Source: Onchocerca volvulus
Lineage: Eukaryota > Nematoda > Chromadorea > Rhabditida > Onchocercidae
DNA length: 64,000 bases
Assembly (NCBI GenBank): GCA_000499405.2
Contig: HG738137.1
Location: 21,600,603 to 21,664,602, forward strand
Direction: 5' to 3'
Shown here: positions 1 to 11,155 of the stretch, piece after piece
Layout: each line of letters opens with the position of its first letter
How positions within the stretch are numbered: the first letter of the stretch is position 1
The notes under the pieces: generated by a model
Seen by the model: the letters and a program-made list of their open reading frames with translations, nothing else
What the model was told of the DNA's origin: nothing
Databases searched by the model: none
Made by a program: the position numbers and the translations under genes

Positions 1-70
1 AAATTCAAAATAAATACTAGCATCTATGCAATGCACAATATAGCATCCATCTAATGACTGCTAATCTTAC

Positions 71-1086
71 CATTTTTGACTTTCTTTGAAAGAACCTTAT
101 CTGGTGGCTTAGGCAGAGTGGTTCCATTCAAGGCACTTTCAGCGGCTGACTGTTGCGCTTTCTTGATGGACGCTCCTTTGCCATAAAACACCTGCAACAT
201 TTCTACAACAATATAGAAAAACAAAAAATATAAATAAAAACAATCAGGTGTTCTACAATACAACTAAATTAAATACAAACAAAACACTTACCTGATTAGG
301 AGTAAGTACAAGTGAAACGGTGAATTGCTTTTTGTGAGCTGGTCCGCTTTCGTCCATGAGTTTGTACTCATGCCTGATCTGAATTAGTTTCCAGTACTGA
401 TGCTTATTATATTCATCACTAATTAATTTACAAAAGTAGATGAGCTTGGTTAATAGTTTAAAATCATGTTGGGAAATATAAATACAATGAGACAATTTGA
501 TCGACACCTTATCTTAAAATCATTTTTCCTCAAAATCGACATTATGAGTTTCAAGGTTATAATATATGCAAATTTGTTATTAATCTAAAAAGAAACTAAC
601 TTTATTGTAACGAGCGAGCTCAGCAATACGACACATTGGAGTTCTCTGATGATTTTCATCAAGTTGTGAATAATTATATACATACTTTGTAGGAGACACT
701 TCTTGCTCTATAAAAAAATCAGTTATAAGCAAATGAATTATTCACTATAGTCCACTTGTAGTTCTGAAGAAGCAGTAAATGGGACAAAAATATTTTACAG
801 AATAAAAGCCTAATTAGAACAGTAATTACAATCATTTCAAAACATTTTTTATTTCGAAGTGAAAAAATGTAAAAGTTGCTTCAAATGCATTTCTTTTTCC
901 TAATTTTCAAATGATCTAATATGATATTCAAAAGACCAATCAAAGATCATGAATGTTTGCATATAATTGTAACACATTTTTTAAAAAAAAACCTGTAAAG
1001 TGTAGCCCCCACCACATCTCTGGATGAAGCACTGAATTTTCGTTGGCAGTGCCATTTATCTTACGCTGTACACCTGCTCCCTTCAT
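71..1086 (-). CDS. stau-1: Staufen-type dsRNA-binding protein, 5' part of gene (partial)
   Basis: Four coding exons are visible on the minus strand: 993-1086, 601-707, 292-378 and 71-191; the gene continues past the left edge. The spliced frame stays open through all four (phases 1, 0, 0). The start ATG (1084-1086) is preceded by an in-frame TGA, and a TTTAAATGTTCAG acceptor sits at 1126, suggesting trans-splicing. About 136 residues are present. Residues 53-118 form a double-stranded RNA-binding domain: TPMCRIAELARYNK (helix 1), then DESGPAHKKQFTVSLVL (beta strands, with the GPAHKK RNA-contact motif), then GKGASIKKAQQSAAESAL (helix 2). The TPMC..ELARYN start is typical of Staufen rather than Dicer or ADAR. 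Staufen proteins bind structured 3' UTRs and act in mRNA localisation and decay. Further dsRBDs would be expected outside the window. The family is secure; orthology to C. elegans stau-1 is inferred. Confidence 0.88.
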
Positions 1087-1120
1087 GCAACTGTCGGTTG
1101 GTAATGAGGATTGTTTTCAG

Positions 1121-1131
1121 ACAACCTGAAC
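1121..1131 (-). promoter_or_regulatory. Probable trans-splice acceptor of the Staufen gene
   Basis: On the minus strand a T-rich stretch ending in TTCAG lies just before base 1125. The RNA after it carries about 39 nt of leader, including a TGA in frame with the downstream ATG, so this is an mRNA 5' end or a 5' UTR exon and not a coding junction. A spliced-leader site is the simplest reading. Confidence 0.45.
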
Positions 1132-1694
1132 ATTTAAAAAAAAAATGATAAGCTACTGTCTTAGTCATCTAAAAATGTGATTAAATTTATTCACGAAACA
1201 TCACGACGCTAATTGTATTGAGACATTTCGGACTCAGAAAATAATGTTACTAATTTTTTGCAGTTAAAAAAACACTCCTTTACTGTAAATTTCAATTTAA
1301 GAAATGAGATAAGATCAACACTAAAAGATTGATGAAATACTTTCAAAAACTAGCAACCAGCATAACGTAGAAAAATTATCAAATAGGTAAAAAGTATGAG
1401 TTCACGAGCTTGGCCAAGAAGTAATATCACATTTCATGTCTTGCAATTTTTTTAGTTTCTTAAAGATAACCCAGAGTAAAAACAGGTTTAGATTACATGT
1501 AACCATGTAATGATAGCAAATTGCAGATCAATCTATTCACTTTGTTTGAAGCTATAACTATTGCAGCTTTTTAAGTCTTTTCCCAAATGGAAGACTTTAC
1601 ATTGATTGATATCATTTTTTATATTTTTTGCTTTTACTGTGAACAGTATCACTAATGATACCGAAGCGAGCATTAGTTCTTATTTTGTCAACTT

Positions 1695-1798
1695 GTGATA
1701 GTTTATCAATCATAAAAGGTACTGCAACTTTAGAGTTCACTACATTGTGATGGTTTATGAATCATAAAAGATATTGAAACTTTAGAGTTCACTACATT
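1695..1798. repeat. 52-bp direct tandem duplication
   Basis: Two adjacent units, 1695-1746 and 1747-1798, each start with GTGAT(A/G)GTTTAT and end with TTTAGAGTTCACTACATT. They differ at only about six positions. It lies in the intergenic region upstream of the Staufen gene. Confidence 0.9.
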
Positions 1799-2679
1799 TC
1801 ACGTTTTCTCACCAGTTACGAAGCGTTCCCCATAATCGAACCGAACTATTAGATGATACCCCGCATATCTGATGTTGGGAAATTTAAATTCCATCACTCT
1901 AATACACGAACACTCAAACGCATTTAAAGTCTCTTAATCCCAATTTTAATCACTGTCTTCTATTACTTTATTTTACTGACATATCGGTACTGAAACTATT
2001 TTTCAGTCTTATTTAAATAGGAACCCCGAAACTTGTAGAAACCCAAAATATCTTAGTCAAAATCTTTACTATTTTTTGACTCAATCTGCAGATCTCGGAA
2101 AAAAGTAAATAAATATGTAAATATTGCAGCCAGTAGAGTAACAATTTAAACCTTCATACTAGAAAGTGTCATATTCAAGCAAGAATAACAGAAAATATGT
2201 AGAGAAACAAAACTACCTAATGCTTAAAACAGATCAGTGAGAATCAAAAAATAAGCATTTTTTATGGCAATCACAGATTACAAAGCGAAAACCTGAATGA
2301 ACCATAGCAAGAAGCACCGCAAACAAATCTTGCAATAATATAACCAGGATTTCTTTTTCAAAGAACTGAATAATAAGACCGTTCTTTTCTTTTTATATAT
2401 TCTAAAAAGCGCAATGACACTTCAGTAGAAGAAGACAGTTGGGATAAAATTTATTTTACAGGACATGAATATAAGGAGATCACACAAATGATACAAATGA
2501 AAAAAAAAAAAAAAGATGCAAAACAAAGCATGCGTTTGAAGAAAGGCAACACAATAATAACTGCGACAGCCTATTACAAAGTGGACAAAAATTCTGATGA
2601 GTTTATGAGTAAAAATAACAGGCAAATGACAGAATTCATTAAAAACAGATCAATAAAAGCTTCCGACTGTCTGTTCCGC

Positions 2680-5600
2680 TTAGTGCTCGCTTAAATAACG
2701 TCTTCCAGCTTCCGATGTACGAACGCTGAAATAATGCTAATGATTCAGAAAATATAAATCAATATGGCGAAAAAAAAAGAAAAAAAAGAAAACAAGAACA
2801 CTTCGAAGATAATTTTGGAATTTTTTGCAACAATGATATTAATGTTTAGACCAGTACTGCATTCCCTTCCTCTTCTCATTTCTCATACAAACTCGAACTG
2901 AATACATATCTTATAATATCTGAAGAGTGCCAAGTAGAAACCGAACATGTATTGTAAGCGTTTTTATAGGCTTCCGTAGAGAAGAGTAAAACAGCCCGCT
3001 AAGCTCGATCAAATCCCAATATAAAAGATATTCTGCATTTATATATTGGCAGTTAAGGAAATTGGAAAACAGAATTTGTACCAACCAGCAGATTTCGAAG
3101 ATCAAACCAAAAACAAATCGACGATTAACTACGTTGCATCTTATTGTCTTTTTTGAATTACATTGAAAAAATGAAGCCTTTGCTAACCACTGCTGTAGCA
3201 AATATTGCGCTGCCTGAATCTGCTCTCGAGTACCAGATATCGTTATAATGCGGTCACCACCATTATCACGATGGGGCTCAACTTCGATCTGTGCCCCCGA
3301 CTCTTCACGCACTCGATTGATCCTTGAACCACCTTTACCTATAATTGCGCCTCCCAGTTCATCCGGTATTGTGACCTAAATATTACAAATAAAGAATATT
3401 AATGGAATATAAATATCATATCAAATTTTCGTGGGAACTTGAAAACTGAGTTTCCTATTTCGAAACATTTTTTCGAAACCTATCAAAAAACCAACCATCT
3501 CGTGAGGCATATAATAACTTAATAATTGCTTTTATATTAAAAATATTAATAGATTCATGTGCTATTTGCTACATTAATAGAATAGATTATAAGGCAAATG
3601 ATAAGCCCTTCTGCACCAAAGCACATTACTTCAACAACCAAATCCAAGGAGAAAAGGTGAAGAGTCAATCTGACAAAATCACCTGACTGCTGATGAACAC
3701 TAAGAAATTTGATAACGACTAAGATTTCCACGAGAGTTTTGCAAAAATCAACACAATCTGAGCATATCATATATTTCGCAAAATAAATCTTAAGAAATCA
3801 TGTTACGTCAATTGTTTCCACCTGTGTGGTCTGCATAGCTGGAATAGGTGAATAACGTCCCATCATATCCCTCATACCACTATACCGATCATCTCTTGCC
3901 GGATATCGTGAGGGGATCATGCTACTGCCAAATCCATAGTCTCTTCCCCGACCTACACGTGAGATGAAATTTCGATCAGGAACATATCCACCGTAATCGT
4001 TAATGATATCTGGATCATAATACATCGGATCATAGGGCCGGACAGGTCCCTTTATGGGGATCTAAAAATTGCAACTGGTATTCGGATCATTTTTTCTTTT
4101 TTTCGAATATAAAATAAAGACAAATTTAATTTAATATGCTTATTAGGAGGTCAAGAATTCTTGATTACTGAAATCTGCTTACGGTTTAATAAATCTTACT
4201 TCCTTCAGCACATCGATGATGATACTAATACAATCAATAATTTTTTCCACTTCACCATTCAATAACACGATTCTTTCAGTAGACTGTGGTGCACAGCGGG
4301 AAAAAACCTGCTAATGTTTTAATGATAAGATGCTGTGGAATTGAATTCATCTTTTCAGTTCCTCTTATATTGAAAATTTTATTCTTATTTTCACTACAAC
4401 TTTATTTCTGCCTCAACAAATCATAAGTTTACCACTAGATACTGCAAAAATATTAAAATACATCAATTAAAAACTCTGGAATGAAAATAAATAATTCAAT
4501 AAATATGCCTACAACGAATTTTCAAAATGAGGTAGATGACTGAACAGTTAAGTTTGAAAGAACTCATCGACATGTAAGTAAAATTCTTGAATTATGATTT
4601 TAAAATTTGATGCGACATTGCGAAAACAAAAATGTTTTTCTAGAGAAATGCAAGTCAACTTCGTAACAAGTCTTATATCAATAACGGAATGAATATGTTC
4701 GAATTGTGCATACATTACAAAACTGAAAATAAGTAATAGACCTTGAGCTGCGCTCCAGTTTTTTCGCGAAGTTCCTTTATTCGTGACCCACCACGGCCAA
4801 TAACAGCGCCAGCATGAGATTCATGCACTAAAACTTTCATTTCACTATCCGATCTCTCCGCTTTTTTACTTCGTCGATCACGATCATCTTCACGATTCTG
4901 AAAATTTTCGCCATTATTTTTTCTCAGTGAAGGGGCTTTAAATTTTCAATGTGAGAATCAGTGAGCTAGAATCCATTAAAAAAAATCATATCTCACAGTC
5001 CCAACATTTTTTCATCACCAAATTACAATTATTAGCAAAAAACAAATTTAAAAATTTTATGGATACAAATTGTTCTTAAAACTTGTAGAAATTAGCATTT
5101 ACCTCATCGAGACGTGGAATAATTTCACGCAAACAGTTTGCGATGTTTTCCGTTGTAGCAGTGAGTGTCAATACCCTGAACAACATATAGAATACAGTTT
5201 TAAAAAGAAAAAAATTTTTGCAAGAAACGTTCTGTCTGTAAGATTTGATGGTAAAATCATGCAAATTTCACAGGTTTAGTCTCAAAAATACAAAAAGTTA
5301 TTGCCCAACAACCAAACTAGAATCTGAAGCCAATGGCTGCAAGAAAAGGTAGTGCACGGTTTGGAACAAATTTGTAATCCAAATCCTTCATTTTAGCTCC
5401 AAATTGAAAAATAATGTGCATCGACCAACCAAAAGTTTTAAATTATTGAAAATTTTGAAAAAAAAGTGGCCTCCTCTGCTAAAAAATCTGGGAAACATGC
5501 CCCTCCTGCTCTTTGCTGCTTTTGTTAAACACAATGCTCCCACAGTATTATATCTACATGTAATTTCATATTAACTGATTTTAACGAAAATTATGATTTT

Positions 5601-6782
5601 ATTTTTCACAACACCATTTCATAATATCGAAAGTAGCTGAAAACTGTTTCTCAAATTTTGCTCTCCGCTATCTCAGTTGAACGAAATACCTTCAAAGTCA
5701 TCAAAATTTTTAACTGCATGCCAAAAACCAGTTACAGTGCTAAACAATTAAGCAGGTGGAACGTATAAGGCAGGCAGGCATGTCACCTATTTTGTAGCAG
5801 TAGGTTTGTGAAAGAAATGTGGAAGGTAATTCAAGGTCAGCCTGTCAGAGCTGTAGGTTTATCCATCGTGTGGAAGCCCAATGGCAATAACGGTCGTGGC
5901 CCAACGAGTAATCAGTAGTGAGGGCAATGAGTATTTCCAGGATAAATTACCGTTCGGGCGTCTGGCTATCTGGGACGGTCAGGTTCGCGTCGAACTGCAA
6001 ATGAGCATTAGTTTGGGCTGTGTTCACAATTTCGTAATTCATGTTGCTCAGTCCGCCAAAATATCAAACGGTTTAAGGCCGTTCATATAAAAGTGACTTA
6101 ATAACTTCCTGAACTTTTCCGAAGTTTCCGAAACCAAGGATTTTGCATTTACAAGCAAATATTCTTAGTCATCAAGGAAAAGAAAGGATAAGACCCTGGA
6201 TAAGCTCTGATCCAAAATGCATTTGCTTAACAAACTAAAGCCAGCTGCAAACCATTAAAAAACTTCGAAAAAATAAATGTCGATTACTTAAAAAGATTTG
6301 CTTTCGGAATCAAGAACTTCACTGTCATAAGCAATCTTTTCGATCGTTAAGGATAAAGGAATCAGCAACATTCTTCTCAATATTTAACCTCAACATCACT
6401 GCTAAAACAGCAATTGTTCAAGAAATATATGATTTGCTGTTTCTCTGCTAAACTTTACTAGATATTAAAAAGTCAGTTTAGAATGGATGAGCTATTATTT
6501 TTTAGGCAAATGAATTTTGGATTAGGGCTCTCAAGTAAGGTACAAAACATCGGAAAGAACTATAAATTACGCATTGAAATGGTACGAGAGTTATCCAAAT
6601 GGCAGTACCTCAGAACGGAGACGTTTGATATTCTCGCCTCCTCGGCCTATTATACCACCAGCTCCACGACTCGTCACCACTAACCGTAGTTCATATTTAC
6701 CGTTCGCTAAGGCTTCTTCATAGCTATCCATTCGTGTCCGTTTATTTCCACTACCAAAACGATCCCCTACAGAGCGTTTCAT
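2680..6782 (-). CDS. hrpk-1: hnRNP K homologue, three KH domains
   Basis: Eight minus-strand coding exons join in frame: 6609-6782, 5951-5994, 5103-5175, 4742-4897, 4200-4307, 3822-4061, 3188-3375 and 2680-2725. They give a protein of about 342 residues, the usual size for worm and fly hnRNP K. KH1 has its GXXG loop at residues 46-49 (GRGG, in [20 protein letters not shown]), KH2 at 131-134 ([20 protein letters not shown]) and KH3 at 278-281 ([20 protein letters not shown]). Between KH2 and KH3 lies a Tyr/Gly/Arg-rich linker starting [11 protein letters not shown], as in hnRNP K. All three GXXG loops are intact, so RNA and poly(C) binding should be kept. Expected roles are splicing, mRNA stability and microRNA-linked regulation, in nucleus and cytoplasm. 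The final exon ([14 protein letters not shown]) and its donor (TG at 3188) were chosen by phase and by fit to QQC-V; an alternative donor three bases upstream in the transcript, at 3191, keeps the same phase. Confidence 0.93.
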
Positions 6783-6814
6783 CCCTTTCTCTTATCCGCT
6801 GCAGTAAACTGCAA

Positions 6815-6826
6815 ACACTTCTGAAA
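6815..6826 (-). promoter_or_regulatory. Probable trans-splice acceptor of the hnRNP K gene
   Basis: GTATTTCAG on the minus strand ends at 6821, 38 bases before the start ATG. No coding frame continues upstream. This fits a spliced-leader addition site. Confidence 0.5.
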
Positions 6827-7055
6827 TACAATCTATAAATCTACAATATATATTTCAAAAAAAGTTAACAGCGGACCCATGCTTCATTGCTTTCCTGTAA
6901 TAAATTAAAGAAGTGATTCACAAATCAGTCCATTTGATAAAACCACCAAAAATCACAATAATTCCTTTCACTTGTAATTCTCATATCATCTTTTATCATT
7001 CTGTTCATATACCATATTTATCTCCCTTTCTTTGCATTCCATTCAACGTATTCCA

Positions 7056-7106
7056 TTTTGCAAAAAAGACAAAAAAAAAATTTTTTTGTCTTTTTTTTGC
7101 AAAAAA
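7056..7106. repeat. Perfect-looking inverted repeat (hairpin)
   Basis: TTTTGCAAAAAAGACAAAAAA is followed at once by TTTTTTTGTCTTTTTTTTGC and AAAA, so about 25 bases can fold back with almost no loop. It is about 270 bases upstream of the hnRNP K start and could extrude as a cruciform. Confidence 0.75.
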
Positions 7107-7473
7107 AGAAAAAAGAAAAAAATTATGGCTAAATGTATTTAAGCTGACAATGTTGTAGATTGTACTCGTATAACAAACACTGTTGTACTTACAGTAATTA
7201 AATGTTATTCTGAAAGATTAGAAGAAAAAATCAGATAGGACAAGATAACATTAAATAGAGAAATACTATGGACGGATATTTGTTGCATTACGGAAGTGAT
7301 GACACAATCTGATCGAAACCACACATCCTCTTATTCAACCTTCATTTCGTTTTGTCTTAGAGAGGAAAAAGAAATTGTGCATGATGTAAGTGTCTGATAA
7401 GAGAAATGAAAAGTTGTTTTACATTGATGAATTTTTCACGTGAAATAAGCGTGTCTTGCGAGATGAGCAACCT

Positions 7474-7490
7474 TCCCCCCCCCCCCCCCC
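7474..7490. repeat. Poly-C homopolymer run
   Basis: About 17 consecutive C residues in an otherwise AT-rich region, the only long G/C homopolymer in the window. The exact length is likely to be unreliable. Confidence 0.9.
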
Positions 7491-8398
7491 TGACATTACC
7501 TCGCAGTACATCCCACAACGCACTTCTCCACTGGAATTCTATCAATTTGCACTCCCTCACAAAGCACCAGGTAGAAAGGAAACAAATGAAGAGACATCAT
7601 GAAATGAACTGGTTAGCATAGCCTAGCTACAGCGCTACTATTGTCTCTCTGCGCTACTATTCAATCAATGCTCAGAACCCCATAGTGCATCTTTGTTTCC
7701 CATGAATTTTGTAATTTCCTTGGTGACAAAAAATCAAATGTAAACTGCCTTTGATGTGGAAAGCTTTGTTCACTGATGATGGGAATTCATTGAAAGTTAA
7801 TCCCAAGAAAGGGGTGTATGACTTCCTTGGGAGATAGCTTTGAAGCACCGTATGAAGTCAGCATCACATAAGCTCGCATTTCTGTCAATTTTAAATTTAC
7901 ATTGAAATTTTAAGAAAATTTTTTTAAGTTTCGTCCATTAGTATTCGTGTTTGATACGAATCAGTCAGTTTGATTTGATACAATTCCACCAAAAGGAAGC
8001 AGATTTATGTGCAGAAGTGAATTTTATGTACAAAAAATTTTAAGCAGTTTTGATCTTATTCCTATTGCATTATGAATGAAAATCTCTCATCTTGAAATCT
8101 TCATCCTCAAAACAAAAGAAATGAATATTACAGTGAACAACAAAATTTTCCGTTGCCATTACATTAGCGAGATAATTTGTTAAGCAAATAGAACTACTTT
8201 ATACTTAAAAGATTTTATAAAAGATTTTTTGAGCCATGTAAATATGCATTTAATAGTTTATATGAATAAACATATGAAAGGATTGGCGATGATTGAGCAG
8301 TTAGTATCTGTGAAGAAAACATTGTGCAATACAGCAAGTCTTCACAGGTAACCTGTGCATGATAACAATTCAAGCGGTTTAATTAATTGCTGGCAAAA

Positions 8399-8617
8399 TT
8401 GATATGAACAGTCCGCACCGATCCAGAAGTTCGAGCTGATATTCGGTGTTCAGCATCATAGGCCACCTCAGGTCATTTGTCTGGATACTCTGACCATCAA
8501 TGAAGTTAGGGTTTCTTTGGGCTCAGCGGCCAAAGATACATGGCAATATGATCAGTTGAATTATAAACTTTTTTATCGGATACATGGGCAATCAGAACCT
8601 CTATATTAAGTAAATAA
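8399..8617 (+). other. Orphan open frame, unrecognised
   Basis: A 73-codon frame without its own ATG. It carries stretches such as PIQKFELIFGVQ and VICLDTLTINEVRVSLGSAA that look coding-like in composition. A possible acceptor (ATATGAACAG) lies near its start. I do not recognise the family. It may be part of the decayed transposon downstream or a lost gene fragment. Confidence 0.25.
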
Positions 8618-9413
8618 ACCAACATTTGCAGATGACATATCCAGATAGTTCCAAGCAGAGAGTTAAGGTTAAAAAATTTGCCCATCGGAAACGTAATTTT
8701 GTGAAAGAGACGATTGCGTTTGAAGAATTTATTATTAGATGTAACAGTTACGAACAAAAATTACCAAAGAATATTCAAGTAACTTTATCATTCGATATTC
8801 TTTCCTTTGTCTCTCATAGAAAAGAGTACTGCCTTTTGATTGTCGATTGTTAATGTCGATTCGAATCGAACTGTCGCAATAGTCGTTGTAGAATACTCCA
8901 GACTGTCGTCTTTGTAGTAAACTGTTCTAAAAAAAAAACATGATTTTGCTTCAAAATCCGATTCTCTTAAATCATTTCGGGACTTTTCCTCCTCCCGTGA
9001 TCTCCAGTGTGTCGTCTCATGATTAGTCGGCCTCGCTTTATCTGTAACCTATTAATCATAGCGTTTTTACGTAAACATGTTTATCATTTTGGCGGAAAAC
9101 ATATTTGTCCTTTATTTGTAAACATATTTTTCCTTTTGGTGATAAGTAGTTTTCAAAATAAGTATGTTTACCTCTTATTTATTTATTGTTTTGGTAGCAA
9201 ACATATTTATTGGCTTGTTGATGTATTTGAAACTATCTTCATGCTTCTTAACTTGCACTCCTTGTTTATAATAAGTCATCTTTCGAATTCTTCCGACATT
9301 GCTACTCCTTTGATTTGTCAAGTACTGGAAACGAAGATCACTGGTTCGGAAATTTTCAAATATCAACAAACTATATATTTGCATGGTTTATCTTATCTTA
9401 ATTTTATTGGAGA

Positions 9414-11155
9414 ATGACCCGATATAGGGATATATGCATTAATGGTGGGTGCAACACATCACAACCAAATCGAATTCGTGCACTGTTTATAATTATATTG
9501 ACCTCCTACTCTCCTTCATCTCCAATAGAGCTATGGGAGAAATATAAACGCACATGGTCGAATACTAAGGAGATCACAAAAGTCTATAATGAAGCATTGC
9601 TAATGATGAAGATTTGTGCTTAGAAATTGCAAACAAAGTTCTCAATCAATGGAAATGTCATCAAATCTATCTGCTGCTATTTTCCTCGATGTAGGATTAC
9701 ATTGTGACAAAAATTACAACACAGATAATCTTTTGTCATATGACAATTAAATATTCCTAAGTTAAAGCTTGAGCGAAAAGATATTTACAATTAAATAATG
9801 CAATTTGTGAGTACTGGAGTTGGAGAAATCTTTTTCTTAGAAGTGCTAAGAGGAAGTGATAAAACATTCCTAATGGATTGATTCTGGTGGCAATACGATC
9901 GAAATTCACATAGCCTTGGCTCTTGCATCGTCTGCGATATTGCTGTCAGATGAATAACTGCTCATTCGTTTTGAAATTGCCATTGAACATACAATTCATT
10001 GAAATTCTCATGTGCAACATTTTCAAAGCATCCGGCATGGAAAAGATTGCAGAAATGTAAACTTATTGTTTGGGATGAAGCACAATGCGCACAAAAAAAA
10101 TGCTCAGGGCTCTTGATCGATTATTACAAGATTTGCATGGAAACATCAGACCATTTGGGCGAGTACTAATATTGCTTGCAGGAGGTTTCAGACAAGCTTT
10201 ACCTATAATTCCTCGATCGACACCTTTAAGTGTAGCCGCAAAGTAGAATATTTAAGCAGAAATAAATGCTTGCCAAAAATACTCTACTTTGTCGCAACAC
10301 TTAAAGACGTTAAAATAAACTACAGATATGTGTTCCAGCCCAAAACAATCAATCAGATATTCTCATACCTGATATTTTGACATTTTGAGATCTGATTTAC
10401 TGAGACATATCTCAGATCCTGAACTACACACATCAATTGCTCAGAACCGAAAACAAAAATATGCCGGTTGATCTAACCTGAAGGACGAATTTCATTCCCT
10501 CATAACTTTTGCAATTTAGTTAAAAGAAGAATTGATTTAAAAAATATTTCCAATACTCAAACCAATTATAAGAATCACGATTGGCTGAGTGGACGAACTA
10601 TTCTTGCGATCAAGAACAAAAACTTTTCCGAATTTGACAATATTATTCAATCTAACATTCAAGAAAAAATAAACTGTTGTGGAAGTAGATGGATGAAGCC
10701 TTTAATTACCCAACAGAATTTTTGAATCCACTCGATCTATCAGGGATGTCACCACACGTACTGCGATTGAAATTCGAAGTGCCAAATATCATGTTGCGAA
10801 ATATCAACCAGCCGAAACTTTGCAAAGACACGTAGTTTGTAGTAAAAAAAAATTAATGAGCAGTGTCGTAGAAGCAGCTATTTTGACAGGACTTTTCAAA
10901 GATGAAGATGTTCTCATTCTTCGCATTGCTATAATTCCAACGGATATGCCATTTCAATTTAAGAGATTGCAACTCCCAATTCGAGTGACGTTTGCAATCA
11001 CAATCAGTAAAGTTCAGGAATCATTCTTCGAAATAATGCAGTTTAGATCACACATGGATTGCTTCTCATATGGACAGTTATACGTTGCATGTTCCAAAGT
11101 CGGCAAACCAGACAATCTCTATATCTACACAGACATGGAACGGAAAAAAACATAA
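9414..11155 (+). pseudogene. Helitron transposon helicase (Pif1-type) remnant
   Basis: Several frames on the plus strand, broken by stops and frameshifts, together match the helicase end of a Helitron Rep/Hel protein. In order: 9450-9620 has NRIRALFIIILTSYSPSSP followed by ELWEKYKRTW; around 9800-9880 a wrecked Walker A region reads GEIFFLEVLRGSDKTFLMD where the family has GGTGKT; around 10055-10250 LIVWDEAQCA (Walker B, DEA) is followed by a frame-shifted LDRLLQDLHGNIRPFGRV and GGFRQALPIIPRSTP; 10820-11155 is one open frame ending in the conserved helicase C-terminus (LPIRVTFAITISKVQESFFE and then YGQLYVACSKVGKPDNLYIY). Helitrons are rolling-circle DNA transposons. This copy cannot make a working helicase. 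The Rep (HUH) domain and the termini were not found. Confidence 0.85.

Larger units (their letters stand above)
1087..2679. other. Intergenic region between the Staufen and hnRNP K genes
   Basis: AT-rich, with no frame I can support. It holds the 52-bp tandem duplication at 1695-1798 and a possible minus-strand AATAAA signal near 2449-2454, about 230 bases downstream of the hnRNP K stop. The small ORF at 2488-2694 on the plus strand overlaps the last hnRNP K exon and is a shadow. Confidence 0.6.
6827..9413. other. Intergenic region upstream of the hnRNP K gene
   Basis: Likely includes the hnRNP K promoter. It holds a long A/T inverted repeat (7056-7106), a pure C tract (7474-7490) and a 73-codon orphan open frame (8399-8617). 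Otherwise I see nothing supportable. The 136-codon frame at 9007-9417 is Phe/Ile/His-rich, resembles no family and is not called. Confidence 0.5.

Noticed and set aside
9007..9417. 136-codon plus-strand frame, one of the longest in the window
   Set aside because: Phe/Ile/Leu/His-rich with no domain and no sensible splice context; it overlaps an antisense frame equally long for its place. It looks like chance in AT-rich DNA next to the Helitron remnant.
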